Shown here one piece after another: positions 17,354 through 25,604 of a stretch of DNA of 64,000 nt. Both the position numbers and the translations under genes were made by a program. Numbering within the stretch: the first letter of the stretch is position 1; every line of letters begins with the position of its first letter. Below the pieces are notes generated by a model that saw nothing but the letters and a program-made list of their open reading frames with translations, made no database searches and was not told the DNA's origin. The DNA comes from Ignavibacteriaceae bacterium (GTDB taxonomy: Bacteria > Bacteroidota > Ignavibacteria > Ignavibacteriales > Ignavibacteriaceae). Where the stretch lies: positions 248,001-312,000 of the forward strand of contig JALNZG010000003.1 in the NCBI GenBank assembly GCA_023229425.1, in the 5' to 3' direction.

Positions 17354-18360
17354 TCTTCCACCTCTTGATAAATTGTTTGAGCATGTTCTTTCCATAAATA
17401 GTCTAACAGATGATCAATTCCATTCCGTGTAGCGGAAGAAAAAACTATCGTCGGAGAATCAGCCCCACGGAATTTTTTCTTTTTCAATTTCTCAATTTCC
17501 TTTTCTGTTAACAGATCGGCTTTGGAAATACTGATGATCTTTTTCTTCTGAGCAAGAATTTTGCTATATGACTTCAATTCATTCAGCAAAATCGAAAAAT
17601 CTTTTTGGTAATCTTCCGACTGGCTGTCAATTAAAAACAAAAGAATTCCTGTTCGCTCAATGTGCCGCAAGAATAAAAGCCCAAGCCCTTTCCCTTCAGA
17701 AGCTCCTTCAATAATGCCGGGGATATCAGCAACGGTAAAACTTTGATATTCTTTATAACGTACAATTCCCAAATTCGGTTCAAGCGTTGTGAAAGGATAA
17801 TCTGCAATTTTCGGTTTGGCTGCAGAAATTGTAGAAATTAAAGTTGACTTTCCTGCATTTGGAAAACCAACCAAACCAATATCTGCTATCAGTTTTAATT
17901 CTAAAATAATTTTTATTTCTTCGCCGGGCTTGCCGTCTTCAGCAAAACGGGGAGTTTGATTTGTTGACGTTGCAAAATTAGAATTCCCTTTCCCGCCTCT
18001 TCCTCCCTTTGCAACGACTACCTTCATTCCGTTTTTATTGAGATCATAAAGAATTTTTTCTGTCGCTGCATCCTTTATAATAGTGCCAACAGGAACTAGA
18101 ACAATAATATCTTTTCCGTTTTTGCCATCTTTTAAAGAATTTGCTCCGGCGTCTCCATCTTCAGCGGCATAGTTTTTTTTGTAGCGATAATCTAAGAGCG
18201 TTGAAAGATTACTGTTTGCAACAAGAATTACATCTCCCCCTTTTCCTCCATTGCCGCCGGAAGGACCACCTTTGGGGACATATTTTTCGCGGCGAAAAGT
18301 AATTGCGCCGTCGCCTCCTTTGCCTGCCGAAACATTAATTTGTGCGTAATCAATAAACAT
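17350..18360 (-). CDS. obgE: GTPase ObgE/CgtA
   Basis: 336-aa ribosome-associated GTPase involved in late 50S assembly and stress control. The N-terminal Obg fold is glycine-rich (GKGGDGAITFRREKYVPKGG and GGRGGKGNSNFATSTNQTPR). The G domain has GFPNAGKST (P-loop), a switch region with DYPFTTLEPNLG, DIPGIIEGA, and SKADL for guanine specificity. The variable C-terminal OCT-like extension of longer homologues is lacking. Strong AGGAG lies seven bases before the ATG, inside the end of the upstream gene, with which it shares one base (TAATG). Confidence 0.96.
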   Translation of the reverse strand: MFIDYAQINVSAGKGGDGAITFRREKYVPKGGPSGGNGGKGGDVILVANSNLSTLLDYRYKKNYAAEDGDAGANSLKDGKNGKDIIVLVPVGTIIKDAATEKILYDLNKNGMKVVVAKGGRGGKGNSNFATSTNQTPRFAEDGKPGEEIKIILELKLIADIGLVGFPNAGKSTLISTISAAKPKIADYPFTTLEPNLGIVRYKEYQSFTVADIPGIIEGASEGKGLGLLFLRHIERTGILLFLIDSQSEDYQKDFSILLNELKSYSKILAQKKKIISISKADLLTEKEIEKLKKKKFRGADSPTIVFSSATRNGIDHLLDYLWKEHAQTIYQEVEE

Positions 18361-19997
18361 TAAAACTCCTTATCACGAAAATATTGTTCGACCTTTTCCT
18401 TAAGCAACATTGCTTCTTTTCCTACTGAACCTATGCGATAAGAAAGAAAAACATCTTTTAAAATTTGATTTGCTTCATCTTCATTGGAACACTCGGAAAT
18501 ACGTTCGAGAGTGTTCACAAAATCCAAACTGTCCTGATTAAAAATTGTCCCGATAATTTTCATCGTCTCTTTTGTAGTGAAAGAACTGAAGATATCATTT
18601 TCAGGTTCATCATTTGTAACCTCATTTTCGGGAACTGTTTCTTCTTCGACCGGTTGTAGTTCACTCTCATTCTCTTTTTCTAAAAAAGAAATTTCTTCGG
18701 TCTCTTTATATTCTCCCAAAGGGGGAACTTCAACTAAATCTTCATTTTTTTTCAACTCCTCTTGAAAATATTTTTCAAAGGGAATTTTTTCGGAATCCGC
18801 TTCACTTCCCGTTTCTGTTGGAGGAACCTCACCAGCTTCATGTTCCCAGTCAATGTGTTCATTAGATTTGTTCACTTCATCCAATGATGCATCTTCATGA
18901 AATTGTTCATCTTCAGCTATGTTTTCTTCTTCATTCGAGATTTCTATCTCTAAATCAATAATTTCACTATCATCATTTTCCAATTCGGCAGGTTCTTCAT
19001 ATTCAAGTCCCGGAATTTCAACTTCCGGTTCTTCATCTTTTTGTTCTTCCGTTTCATGTTCGACAGTTTCCGATTCTTCGCTCCCAGATTTATCTCCGAA
19101 ATCATCGGTATTAATTTCATCCTCGACTAGTGGAGCAGGCTCATTTGATGCTCCGTCTTCGGCGGATTCCGCTGATTTAAAGATATCAAGCTGCGTTTCA
19201 TCCTTAGGAGATTCAATCGGGTGTTCATCATCATTTTCAACAGCGATCGAACTGAATATAGCAGCCTGAAGTTCCAATAGTTCAAATTTTTGTTTCGGAT
19301 CAACCGATAGTAGTTTTCTTACTTTGTAGATACTATCGTAAAGTTTTTTATCCTTTAAGAAAATTTCAATAGTTTCAATTGAAAGTTTTGTCTTTGTCAC
19401 TTCACCCGTGTTAAGAAATTCCGCCATATCGATCAAAGCATTCTCAAGAACATTTTTCATCTGTTGATCAAGAAGCTGCTTTTGGATTTTTTCAAGCAGC
19501 GCTTCAAATTCATAAATACTTACAGTAAGCAGTTGTTTCTTTTCAAGGATCGTTAAAAAGATTTTTTTGTAATAATCATAAAAATATAAGTAGTTGAAAA
19601 ATAACTTTACTTCATCCTGAGACCGAACTTCAGCCGTGTCAAAAATAAATTTTTTCAACGTCCAAACAGGGCGAAGCAGGTACGTTAATTGAAACGTTAC
19701 CGCCTGCTGAATTATTTTTTTTACTTCTTCATACGGAAGAAGTTTATTTTTTTTGATCTCCTGACTAATTGCTAAAAAATGTTTAGCAATTTCAGTCCCG
19801 CTATAATCAAAAACAGATTTTTGAAAAAGGTTTTGACGGTCGAGAAAAATAAGATAGTCAATTTCGGCAGAAATATATTGCACAATTGCAGGATGGACTT
19901 TTGCTTTAGCCAAATCTTCCAACGTAAAAAATGAACCGAGCCTTTTAATCTTATTTAGATTAAAATCGGTGATAAATTGTATTTCCTTCTCAAACAT
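18360..19997 (-). CDS. large acidic protein of unknown function coupled to obgE
   Basis: 545 aa, family not recognised. Three parts are visible: a helical N-terminal region (about 1-245, many Leu/Ile/Phe/Lys), a long acidic low-complexity stretch (about 248-470, runs of Glu and Asp with Pro and Ser), and a short helical C-terminal domain (about 475-545, starting FTTKETMKIIGTIFNQ). No signal peptide or membrane helix is seen. The stop codon overlaps the obgE start by one base, so the two are translated together. The N- plus C-terminal pattern suggests a scaffold, but this is inference. Confidence 0.75.
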   Translation of the reverse strand: MFEKEIQFITDFNLNKIKRLGSFFTLEDLAKAKVHPAIVQYISAEIDYLIFLDRQNLFQKSVFDYSGTEIAKHFLAISQEIKKNKLLPYEEVKKIIQQAVTFQLTYLLRPVWTLKKFIFDTAEVRSQDEVKLFFNYLYFYDYYKKIFLTILEKKQLLTVSIYEFEALLEKIQKQLLDQQMKNVLENALIDMAEFLNTGEVTKTKLSIETIEIFLKDKKLYDSIYKVRKLLSVDPKQKFELLELQAAIFSSIAVENDDEHPIESPKDETQLDIFKSAESAEDGASNEPAPLVEDEINTDDFGDKSGSEESETVEHETEEQKDEEPEVEIPGLEYEEPAELENDDSEIIDLEIEISNEEENIAEDEQFHEDASLDEVNKSNEHIDWEHEAGEVPPTETGSEADSEKIPFEKYFQEELKKNEDLVEVPPLGEYKETEEISFLEKENESELQPVEEETVPENEVTNDEPENDIFSSFTTKETMKIIGTIFNQDSLDFVNTLERISECSNEDEANQILKDVFLSYRIGSVGKEAMLLKEKVEQYFRDKEF

Positions 19998-20199
19998 TGC
20001 TTATCTCAGTTATTCTTACCTTTAAAATAAAAAAAATCCAGGTTAAAAGTTAATCGGGAGAGTGATTGTTGAAAAATAAGCCTTCACCGAATCCCTAAGG
20101 TGAGAGGAGGGGGAATTTCTTCTATCAAGATTTTGTTCTTTTGTAGTCAATTGTTTATGGTAAAAATAACTATTGCCCAATTACTACTGCCTTTTTTTA

Positions 20200-20242
20200 A
20201 CCATCAACCATCAACCATCAACCCTCACCCATGAGCCTTCAA
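20200..20242. repeat. short tandem CCATCAA repeat
   Basis: Three exact copies of CCATCAA at 20201-20221 are followed by degenerate copies (CCCTCACC, ATGAGCCTT, CAACCCTCC). They lie just after the stop side of the TonB_C/parvulin gene in the intergenic stretch 19998-20248, which otherwise holds only an imperfect palindrome near 20078-20104 (TTCACC/GGTGAG). The copies are too short and lack spacers, so this is not a CRISPR array. Confidence 0.6.
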
Positions 20243-20248
20243 CCCTCC

Positions 20249-20863
20249 CTATTTCTGTAATCTTTTGAAAATGGCAAATTGGTCACCAAATTTTACCGGT
20301 TTTGTAAATTCTTCAACACCCAGTTGTTGTATTGCCTTACCTATATTTTCCGAATAAAGATTGATATCCACTTCGCCGAGTATTCCTTTCTGGGCACGGG
20401 AAGGAGTTACCGAATACCGTGTCGCCAGTTCACCGAAATTTTCACCTTGAAGTAATGCTTCATAAACAGAATCAGCTGCATCTTTTGTATTGCATAATAT
20501 TTCTGCAAGGGAGAGATAACGCGGATTTGCATACTTAACGGTAAGCTTTAAACGAAACCAGGTACTTACCACATTGTTTTCCAATCGGGCAGGGACAAAC
20601 CGCCATTGTTTGATTGAAGCAACAGCAAGTGAATCCCAAACATTATCTCCGCTGCCTCTGCGCATCCGGACATTATTAACTGATCCATCTTCGAGAATAA
20701 ACAATACCATGTCCATCTCAAAGTAGGGTTGGGATACCGAAGAGGGAATTACCGGAAGCGGAGTTCGCGTTAATAATTGGGGAAACGAATCATCGGTCGC
20801 TTGTTGCGTTGAGGAACAGCCGATAAAACAACCTAGACATAAAATAAAAACTAAGTGTTTCAT
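20249..20863 (-). CDS. lipoprotein joining a TonB C-terminal-like domain to a PpiC rotamase-like domain
   Basis: 204 aa. The signal peptide ends in a lipobox (GCFIGC, Cys16). Residues about 45-110 follow the TonB C-terminal/energy transducer pattern: MVLFILEDGSVNNVRMRRGSG, then DSLAVASIKQWRFVPA. Residues about 115-204 read as a short parvulin domain: AEILCNTKDAADSVYEALLQ, FGELATRYSVTPSRAQKG, GILGEVD and FTKPVKFGDQFAIFKRL. Both halves are recognisable but shortened, and no TonB N-terminal membrane anchor is present. A periplasmic assembly or folding role is inferred. It is monocistronic. Confidence 0.7.
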   Translation of the reverse strand: MKHLVFILCLGCFIGCSSTQQATDDSFPQLLTRTPLPVIPSSVSQPYFEMDMVLFILEDGSVNNVRMRRGSGDNVWDSLAVASIKQWRFVPARLENNVVSTWFRLKLTVKYANPRYLSLAEILCNTKDAADSVYEALLQGENFGELATRYSVTPSRAQKGILGEVDINLYSENIGKAIQQLGVEEFTKPVKFGDQFAIFKRLQK

Positions 20864-21091
20864 GATCGACCTCGTATGATAGTATTATCTTTTTCACAGC
20901 GGAGTATTCCTCACTATGAATTTTATTGTTCCAACAATTGGAGACCATCAATTTTCGAGCGGAGTGTTGCGTTTTCGGTCAGAATACAGAAGTCAGAAAC
21001 AGAAAGTGAGAAGGCAGAAAAATTGACACCCAAATTTAGAGTTCTTTCTGATGAGAAGCAATGTTGAGAATTCTCAACTTAACCAGATTTC

Positions 21092-23851
21092 TTAAAATGA
21101 AATTCCTTGAAGATCACTTACAACTGTCACTTTCCATTTCCCAAAACCGCCATACTCGTTTACGGCTTTCGTCCATTCTTCAACATAGGCTAACTTTGTT
21201 TTATCTTGTTCTGTCATTTGACCTTTTACTTCGATAATGAAATAATCATTATTGAAAGTACGGACAATATAATCCGGTCTGTATTTGTGCACTACTCCCT
21301 GATACATATACGGAATTTCAAAACCAAGATGATCGTTCTTTACCCATGCTTCGACCAGTGGATTTTTATTATCTAATTGAAATGCTTCTGTTGATTCCCA
21401 CGTACTATCGAATACACAAAAATTGATGTGAGATTTTTTAGTTCTTTCACACGGTTTACTTGTGTACCAGGTTCTCATATCTCCTGTTGAACGTATTGGT
21501 TTCTCGTTATCGAATACCGGAGTAACAGAAAGGGTATTTCCCGAACGGATGTATCTTATGATATGATTTACAATCTTTGACATATTCAGCGTAATTAAAA
21601 TTCTCCTCCTTAACTCGTCAGAGTAAAAAAGCGGAGGATTAATTTGAATAACATCCGAATACATTATCTCTTCAACAATTTTGATTAGCTGTCCTATTAA
21701 ACTTTCTCTATTTCCTTTCCAATCTTTCTGCATATTATCAAAAGCATCTCTAGCTGTTTCAAAAATTATTCTCTGCATTCTATATTTTTTTGCAAGCTCT
21801 TCTAAATCTATTGGAGAAATTTTTGATAAATCCGGCTTCCCTTCTACCACCGGTGCTAACTCAGCAAGAGTAATTGTCTCATATGCATTCAATGTTAAAC
21901 CCGGCATCTTTTTAACATCCACAATCAACTTTGGATTGTAAATATGATCAATCCTAATAATGTTAGGCCAGGAAATCTCATAGATTTGTTTTTCTCTTAC
22001 CGCTTCGATTTGTGTTTTTGGCTTTGGCGGTGGGGGCGGTGTTCCTTCATCTGATTCATGGGGCAGAAATGTAAAAGGCACTCCAAAGATATTTACGTAT
22101 TCAGCTTCAAATAATCCGGTTGTCGGGTCAACTTCGTAAGTCGTTCTTCTTAATCCTCTACCAACTACTTGTTCGCAAAGTAGTTGACTTGTAAAAGCTC
22201 TTAAACCCATTATATGCGTTACGGTTTTTGCATCCCATCCCTCCGAAAGCATCCCGACACTTATTACTTTTCTTATCTGCTCACCGGGTTTACCTATCTG
22301 TCCAACGGTATCAACTTTTTGCCTTAATTGCTCAGCAAGTTGTTGTTTGGTCAGTTTTGGCGATTGGGTTTCTTCGTCATCGCTTTTTTCTATTTCTAGT
22401 GCTTCAGCCTCCTCTTTCGATTCAGCTAAATCAAGAACCTTAGAATCAATGTGCAATGTTTTATCCGGGTCGCAAAGTTCTTCTATTTTTATTTTCGCGC
22501 GATCAAAAGAAAACTTTATGCGGGCAGCAGTTTCTGTTCTGTTTGTTACCGTTATCATTACGGGCGGAGTTGGATAACCCCCATTCTTCCAATCCTTATA
22601 AGCTTCCAGCCAATCTTTACCAAGCAGGTAATAAGCATTCGTTATTAAATCGGGTAACGGTTCATGCTCTTCAGCTTTTCTGTTAAGATCATCTTTAACA
22701 TGCTCGTAGATATGATAAAGTTTCGGCTTATAGGTTTTTGCATCCGGAATTCCATCGTCTCTGATTACTACCCGCGGAGTTTTAACAAGACCCGATTCGA
22801 TTGCGTCATTTAATCCGAAGTCGCTAACAATCCAACCAAACAATGCTTCTTCCGAAGCTTTCTTTCCACCGGGAGCAAATGGTGTTGCTGAAAAGTCATA
22901 ACACTTTAATATTCCTCTTGCTCTATGGATACGGTCTAACCCGCCAATCCATTTAGTCGCTTCTTCAATATCTTCTCTTGCAACACCTTTTATTTTTGAC
23001 TCTGCCGGAATTCTCCATGCGTGATGTGCTTCATCATTTATTACAATAATATTTTTTGAACCGGCAAGTTCTCCCAGCACTTCACGAACATAAGCCTCAT
23101 CACTTTTAGCGCCCCGTTTATCAACTGTTTTTTTCTTACTTAACTTTTCTTCAGCATCCCATTGTAAAGCATGCCAATTTTTAATGATGATTTTACTTTG
23201 ACGAAGTTTGTCCATTAATCCTGGTGGAATAAGATTGAAAAGATCGTAGTAATTGTCTTCTCCGAACGGTTGTAAAACTTGTAATCTGTTTTTAACGGTT
23301 AATCCCGGAGCTACAATAAAAATGTTTTTAGAGAAACGAACGTCTTGAGGATAGGTAACTTTGTTTAAAACCTGCCACGCTATAAGCATTGCCATGTCAA
23401 TAGTCTTACCGCTTCCGGTTGCCATCTTTGAGCATAATCGTTGGAACTCTCCGCCATCTGATGGAATATTAATTCCAACTTTTTCACTTTCCGGTGCTTC
23501 GGTCAACCAGATAATGGTTTCAATTGCTTCTAATTGACAAAAGAAGAGCCGCCTGTTTTCTCTTAACGAACCATCATTCCAATGGTCTAATAATCTTTTT
23601 GTTATACCGCTAACACCGGGATAATTTTGTTCACGCCAATTTTTTATCCGTGTTCTTATTTCATTTACAAGAGGGATTTCAATAAACACACCGGGATCAT
23701 CAAATGCTTTAGAACTTTCCGAGGCAATTACATAACCTGCCGGTCTTCGCCCTTCTTTTTTTAAGAACTCGCGAGTTTCGCGTTTGTAACTCCAATATTT
23801 TTGCGGTTCTTTATAGGGGGAGTTTATAATTAGTTTGTCAATTTTATTCAT
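21092..23851 (-). CDS. res: type III-like restriction endonuclease subunit (helicase plus PD-(D/E)XK nuclease)
   Basis: 919 aa from ATG 23851 (MNKIDKLI); the same start is preserved in a broken duplicate at 25604. ATP-driven DNA translocase and nuclease partner of the methyltransferase at 27903-30896. The superfamily 2 core shows MATGSGKT (143-150), INDEAHHAW (about 271-279), FSATPFAPGG, and the C-terminal motif EQVVGRGLRR. The nuclease follows near residue 860: RPDYIV..FIIEVKGQ. The family resembles BPTD_3080-type restriction subunits. It lies 4 bases downstream of the AlbA_2 gene, last in the island. Confidence 0.9.
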   Translation of the reverse strand: MNKIDKLIINSPYKEPQKYWSYKRETREFLKKEGRRPAGYVIASESSKAFDDPGVFIEIPLVNEIRTRIKNWREQNYPGVSGITKRLLDHWNDGSLRENRRLFFCQLEAIETIIWLTEAPESEKVGINIPSDGGEFQRLCSKMATGSGKTIDMAMLIAWQVLNKVTYPQDVRFSKNIFIVAPGLTVKNRLQVLQPFGEDNYYDLFNLIPPGLMDKLRQSKIIIKNWHALQWDAEEKLSKKKTVDKRGAKSDEAYVREVLGELAGSKNIIVINDEAHHAWRIPAESKIKGVAREDIEEATKWIGGLDRIHRARGILKCYDFSATPFAPGGKKASEEALFGWIVSDFGLNDAIESGLVKTPRVVIRDDGIPDAKTYKPKLYHIYEHVKDDLNRKAEEHEPLPDLITNAYYLLGKDWLEAYKDWKNGGYPTPPVMITVTNRTETAARIKFSFDRAKIKIEELCDPDKTLHIDSKVLDLAESKEEAEALEIEKSDDEETQSPKLTKQQLAEQLRQKVDTVGQIGKPGEQIRKVISVGMLSEGWDAKTVTHIMGLRAFTSQLLCEQVVGRGLRRTTYEVDPTTGLFEAEYVNIFGVPFTFLPHESDEGTPPPPPKPKTQIEAVREKQIYEISWPNIIRIDHIYNPKLIVDVKKMPGLTLNAYETITLAELAPVVEGKPDLSKISPIDLEELAKKYRMQRIIFETARDAFDNMQKDWKGNRESLIGQLIKIVEEIMYSDVIQINPPLFYSDELRRRILITLNMSKIVNHIIRYIRSGNTLSVTPVFDNEKPIRSTGDMRTWYTSKPCERTKKSHINFCVFDSTWESTEAFQLDNKNPLVEAWVKNDHLGFEIPYMYQGVVHKYRPDYIVRTFNNDYFIIEVKGQMTEQDKTKLAYVEEWTKAVNEYGGFGKWKVTVVSDLQGISF

Positions 23852-23855
23852 TGAG

Positions 23856-25316
23856 TTAAGCCCAAAATGGAATGTATTCTGCAAATTTATCCGATATATT
23901 TTCCGGATTTTTAAACTTGATTTTACCGCGTTCCAATGTCACTTTGATTAATTTGGAAACCATAGGCCGTTGTTTTTCATGCATCTTAAATCGTTCTCTC
24001 AAACTTGTATTTGTCATCGCGCCGCCTGCCATGTATTTAATAATTGAATGTTGATAGCAAGCATCTACTCTTTCTTGAATAGACATATTTGCAAATTTTC
24101 TTGGCGAATAAAGAGTAACTTTAAAATAATTCTCTCCCTCTTCAAAATTTAATGCTGGTAAACCATATACTTCCAAACTAATTATTGTTTTAATTAATCC
24201 GGTTCCCCTTTCTTCACAAATATTATATCTTCTGAAAGCTTTTGCAAGAATTTCATTTCGCGATTCTGGATTTGTACCAATAAGTCTGTCAATGTTTTTA
24301 GACGGCAACAGTCTTCCCGGATTACTTATTTCAATTCTGTTATCAAATATTTCAATCATAGGTCCTTTACCTTGTATAGTAAAGTCTTGATGAATTAGTG
24401 CATTCGCTATCAACTCCCTCAATGCTAATTCAGGATAAACAGTCACTTCAGATCTTAATGCGTTTTTAATAATTTCACTTTGGGGCAATAATGCTTTTAA
24501 AAATTCTATTAATCCTTCAAAACCGATTGCATAACCTTTCTGCCCGGGGAATTCTTTTTCCGTGTCTAGTTTATTAATCCCCTTGTATTTAATCAATCTG
24601 ATTGTTTTTCGCGATAAATCATCAAACTCATTTAAATTTTCTGCTGAAGCAATCGCTCCAAAGTTTGTTATGTAAAATCCATCCGTTTCAACTTTACTGA
24701 TCATCTTTTCTTTTATCATCCAATTAAGTAGTTCATCCGGCTGTAAGGGTACCGGATGTTTCAGGAGACTGAAAATTGTTTTGTAATCCAATAGAGTTAG
24801 CACTTCTCTTGCAGTAATTAGTTTTGAGGCATGAAGTTCTTCCCATCTCACACTCTTACTGTTTAATAACAACGCACCTATTTCATGTCTTGAGGCTTTT
24901 CTGGTTGTCCCGCCCGATCTTATGTAGCTATCTTCTATTGTGCGGGTTTTAATATGTACAGGTTTAACCGAAGATTCATGAACATAAATGAAAAGAAGAG
25001 GGACATTCTCATAAGTTTCTACAGAATGATCAATTTTTACCAGTGGGTCTAAAGCATCCCTTGATATATTGGATAACCTTTGAATATATTCTGTAACTTT
25101 TGATTTATCTATACCTACTGGTTTTCCATCCGAGTTCTTTATTCCAAAGATCATATAACCACCACCAGGATGATTCGCAAAGGCAGAAAGATGATGCGCT
25201 AATTTTTCATTGTTTGAACTTAGTCCTTCTTTCCAGTCTAATTCATTTAGTTCTTGCGGTATTGGGAGTAAACTTTTGTTCAACAATTTTACTCCCTTAC
25301 CAATCCATTCTTTCAT
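23856..25316 (-). CDS. AlbA_2-domain ATP-binding protein
   Basis: 486 aa. Residues about 25-145 are an AlbA_2 (Schlafen-type) domain: ELDWKEGLSSNNEKLAHHLSAFANHPGGG and YIRSGGTTRKAS. Residues about 295-400 are a GHKL/HATPase_c_4-like domain with LRELIANALIHQDF, FDNRIEISNPGRL and ERGTGLIK. A winged-helix-like C-terminus follows. Such proteins are usually annotated as transcriptional regulators or DNA-binding proteins and often occur beside restriction systems; their function is not settled. The gene is flanked by two copies of the res 5' end, suggesting that it was inserted between mod-side genes and res. Confidence 0.85.
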   Translation of the reverse strand: MKEWIGKGVKLLNKSLLPIPQELNELDWKEGLSSNNEKLAHHLSAFANHPGGGYMIFGIKNSDGKPVGIDKSKVTEYIQRLSNISRDALDPLVKIDHSVETYENVPLLFIYVHESSVKPVHIKTRTIEDSYIRSGGTTRKASRHEIGALLLNSKSVRWEELHASKLITAREVLTLLDYKTIFSLLKHPVPLQPDELLNWMIKEKMISKVETDGFYITNFGAIASAENLNEFDDLSRKTIRLIKYKGINKLDTEKEFPGQKGYAIGFEGLIEFLKALLPQSEIIKNALRSEVTVYPELALRELIANALIHQDFTIQGKGPMIEIFDNRIEISNPGRLLPSKNIDRLIGTNPESRNEILAKAFRRYNICEERGTGLIKTIISLEVYGLPALNFEEGENYFKVTLYSPRKFANMSIQERVDACYQHSIIKYMAGGAMTNTSLRERFKMHEKQRPMVSKLIKVTLERGKIKFKNPENISDKFAEYIPFWA

Positions 25317-25326
25317 TTTCCGGATC

Positions 25327-25422
25327 CTAGTTAAGTAACAAGTTGTTATAAAATAAGGTGTTAAGTTCTAGATACCTTTTCTCAGTTAAGTAAAAACCGA
25401 ATACCCTAAAAGCTTTATTCAT
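25327..25422 (-). CDS. possible 31-aa small ORF, very tentative
   Basis: ATG at 25422 opens a 31-codon frame (MNKAFRVFGFYLTEKRY...) preceded by AGGAG 11 bases upstream. It fills the gap between the res fragment and the AlbA_2 gene. Nothing else supports it, and it may equally be the leftover of the sequence that broke the res copy. Confidence 0.15.
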   Translation of the reverse strand: MNKAFRVFGFYLTEKRYLELNTLFYNNLLLN

Positions 25423-25460
25423 CTTTATAATTTCTCCTAATCGGTGCATACAATACATCC

Positions 25461-25604
25461 TCAATAACTTTCTGAAGCAATTACATAACCCGCCGGTCTG
25501 CGTCCTTCTTTTTTTAAGAACTCGCGAGTCTCGCGTCTGTAACTCCAATAATTTTGCGGTTCTTGATATGGAGAAATAATAATTAGTTTGTCAATCTTTT
25601 TCAT
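25461..25604 (-). pseudogene. truncated duplicate of the res 5' end
   Basis: Starting at ATG 25604 this frame encodes KKIDKLIIISPYQEPQ..WSYRRETREFLKKEGRRPAGYVIASES and then stops (SY*). It matches the first 45 codons of the intact res gene at 23851, with about 16 base differences in 138 by hand count (about 88 % identity), most of them synonymous. The start overlaps the last 14 bases of the 771-aa upstream gene. The similarity ends abruptly after GAAAGTT, so this is a remnant left by a rearrangement rather than a functional gene. Confidence 0.85.

Noticed and set aside
18919..19269. Serine-rich 116-codon frame on the plus strand
   Set aside because: It is the antisense of the Glu/Asp-rich region of the acidic protein; GAA/GAT codons read as Ser/Phe on the other strand.
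20201..20221. Three tandem CCATCAA units considered as a CRISPR or VNTR locus
   Set aside because: Units are 7 bases, have no spacers and no cas genes; a simple tandem repeat only.
23856..25316. Idea that the AlbA_2 gene is a transposase between direct repeats
   Set aside because: No DDE or HUH motif, and the flanking repeats are coding res 5' ends, not terminal repeats of an insertion sequence.
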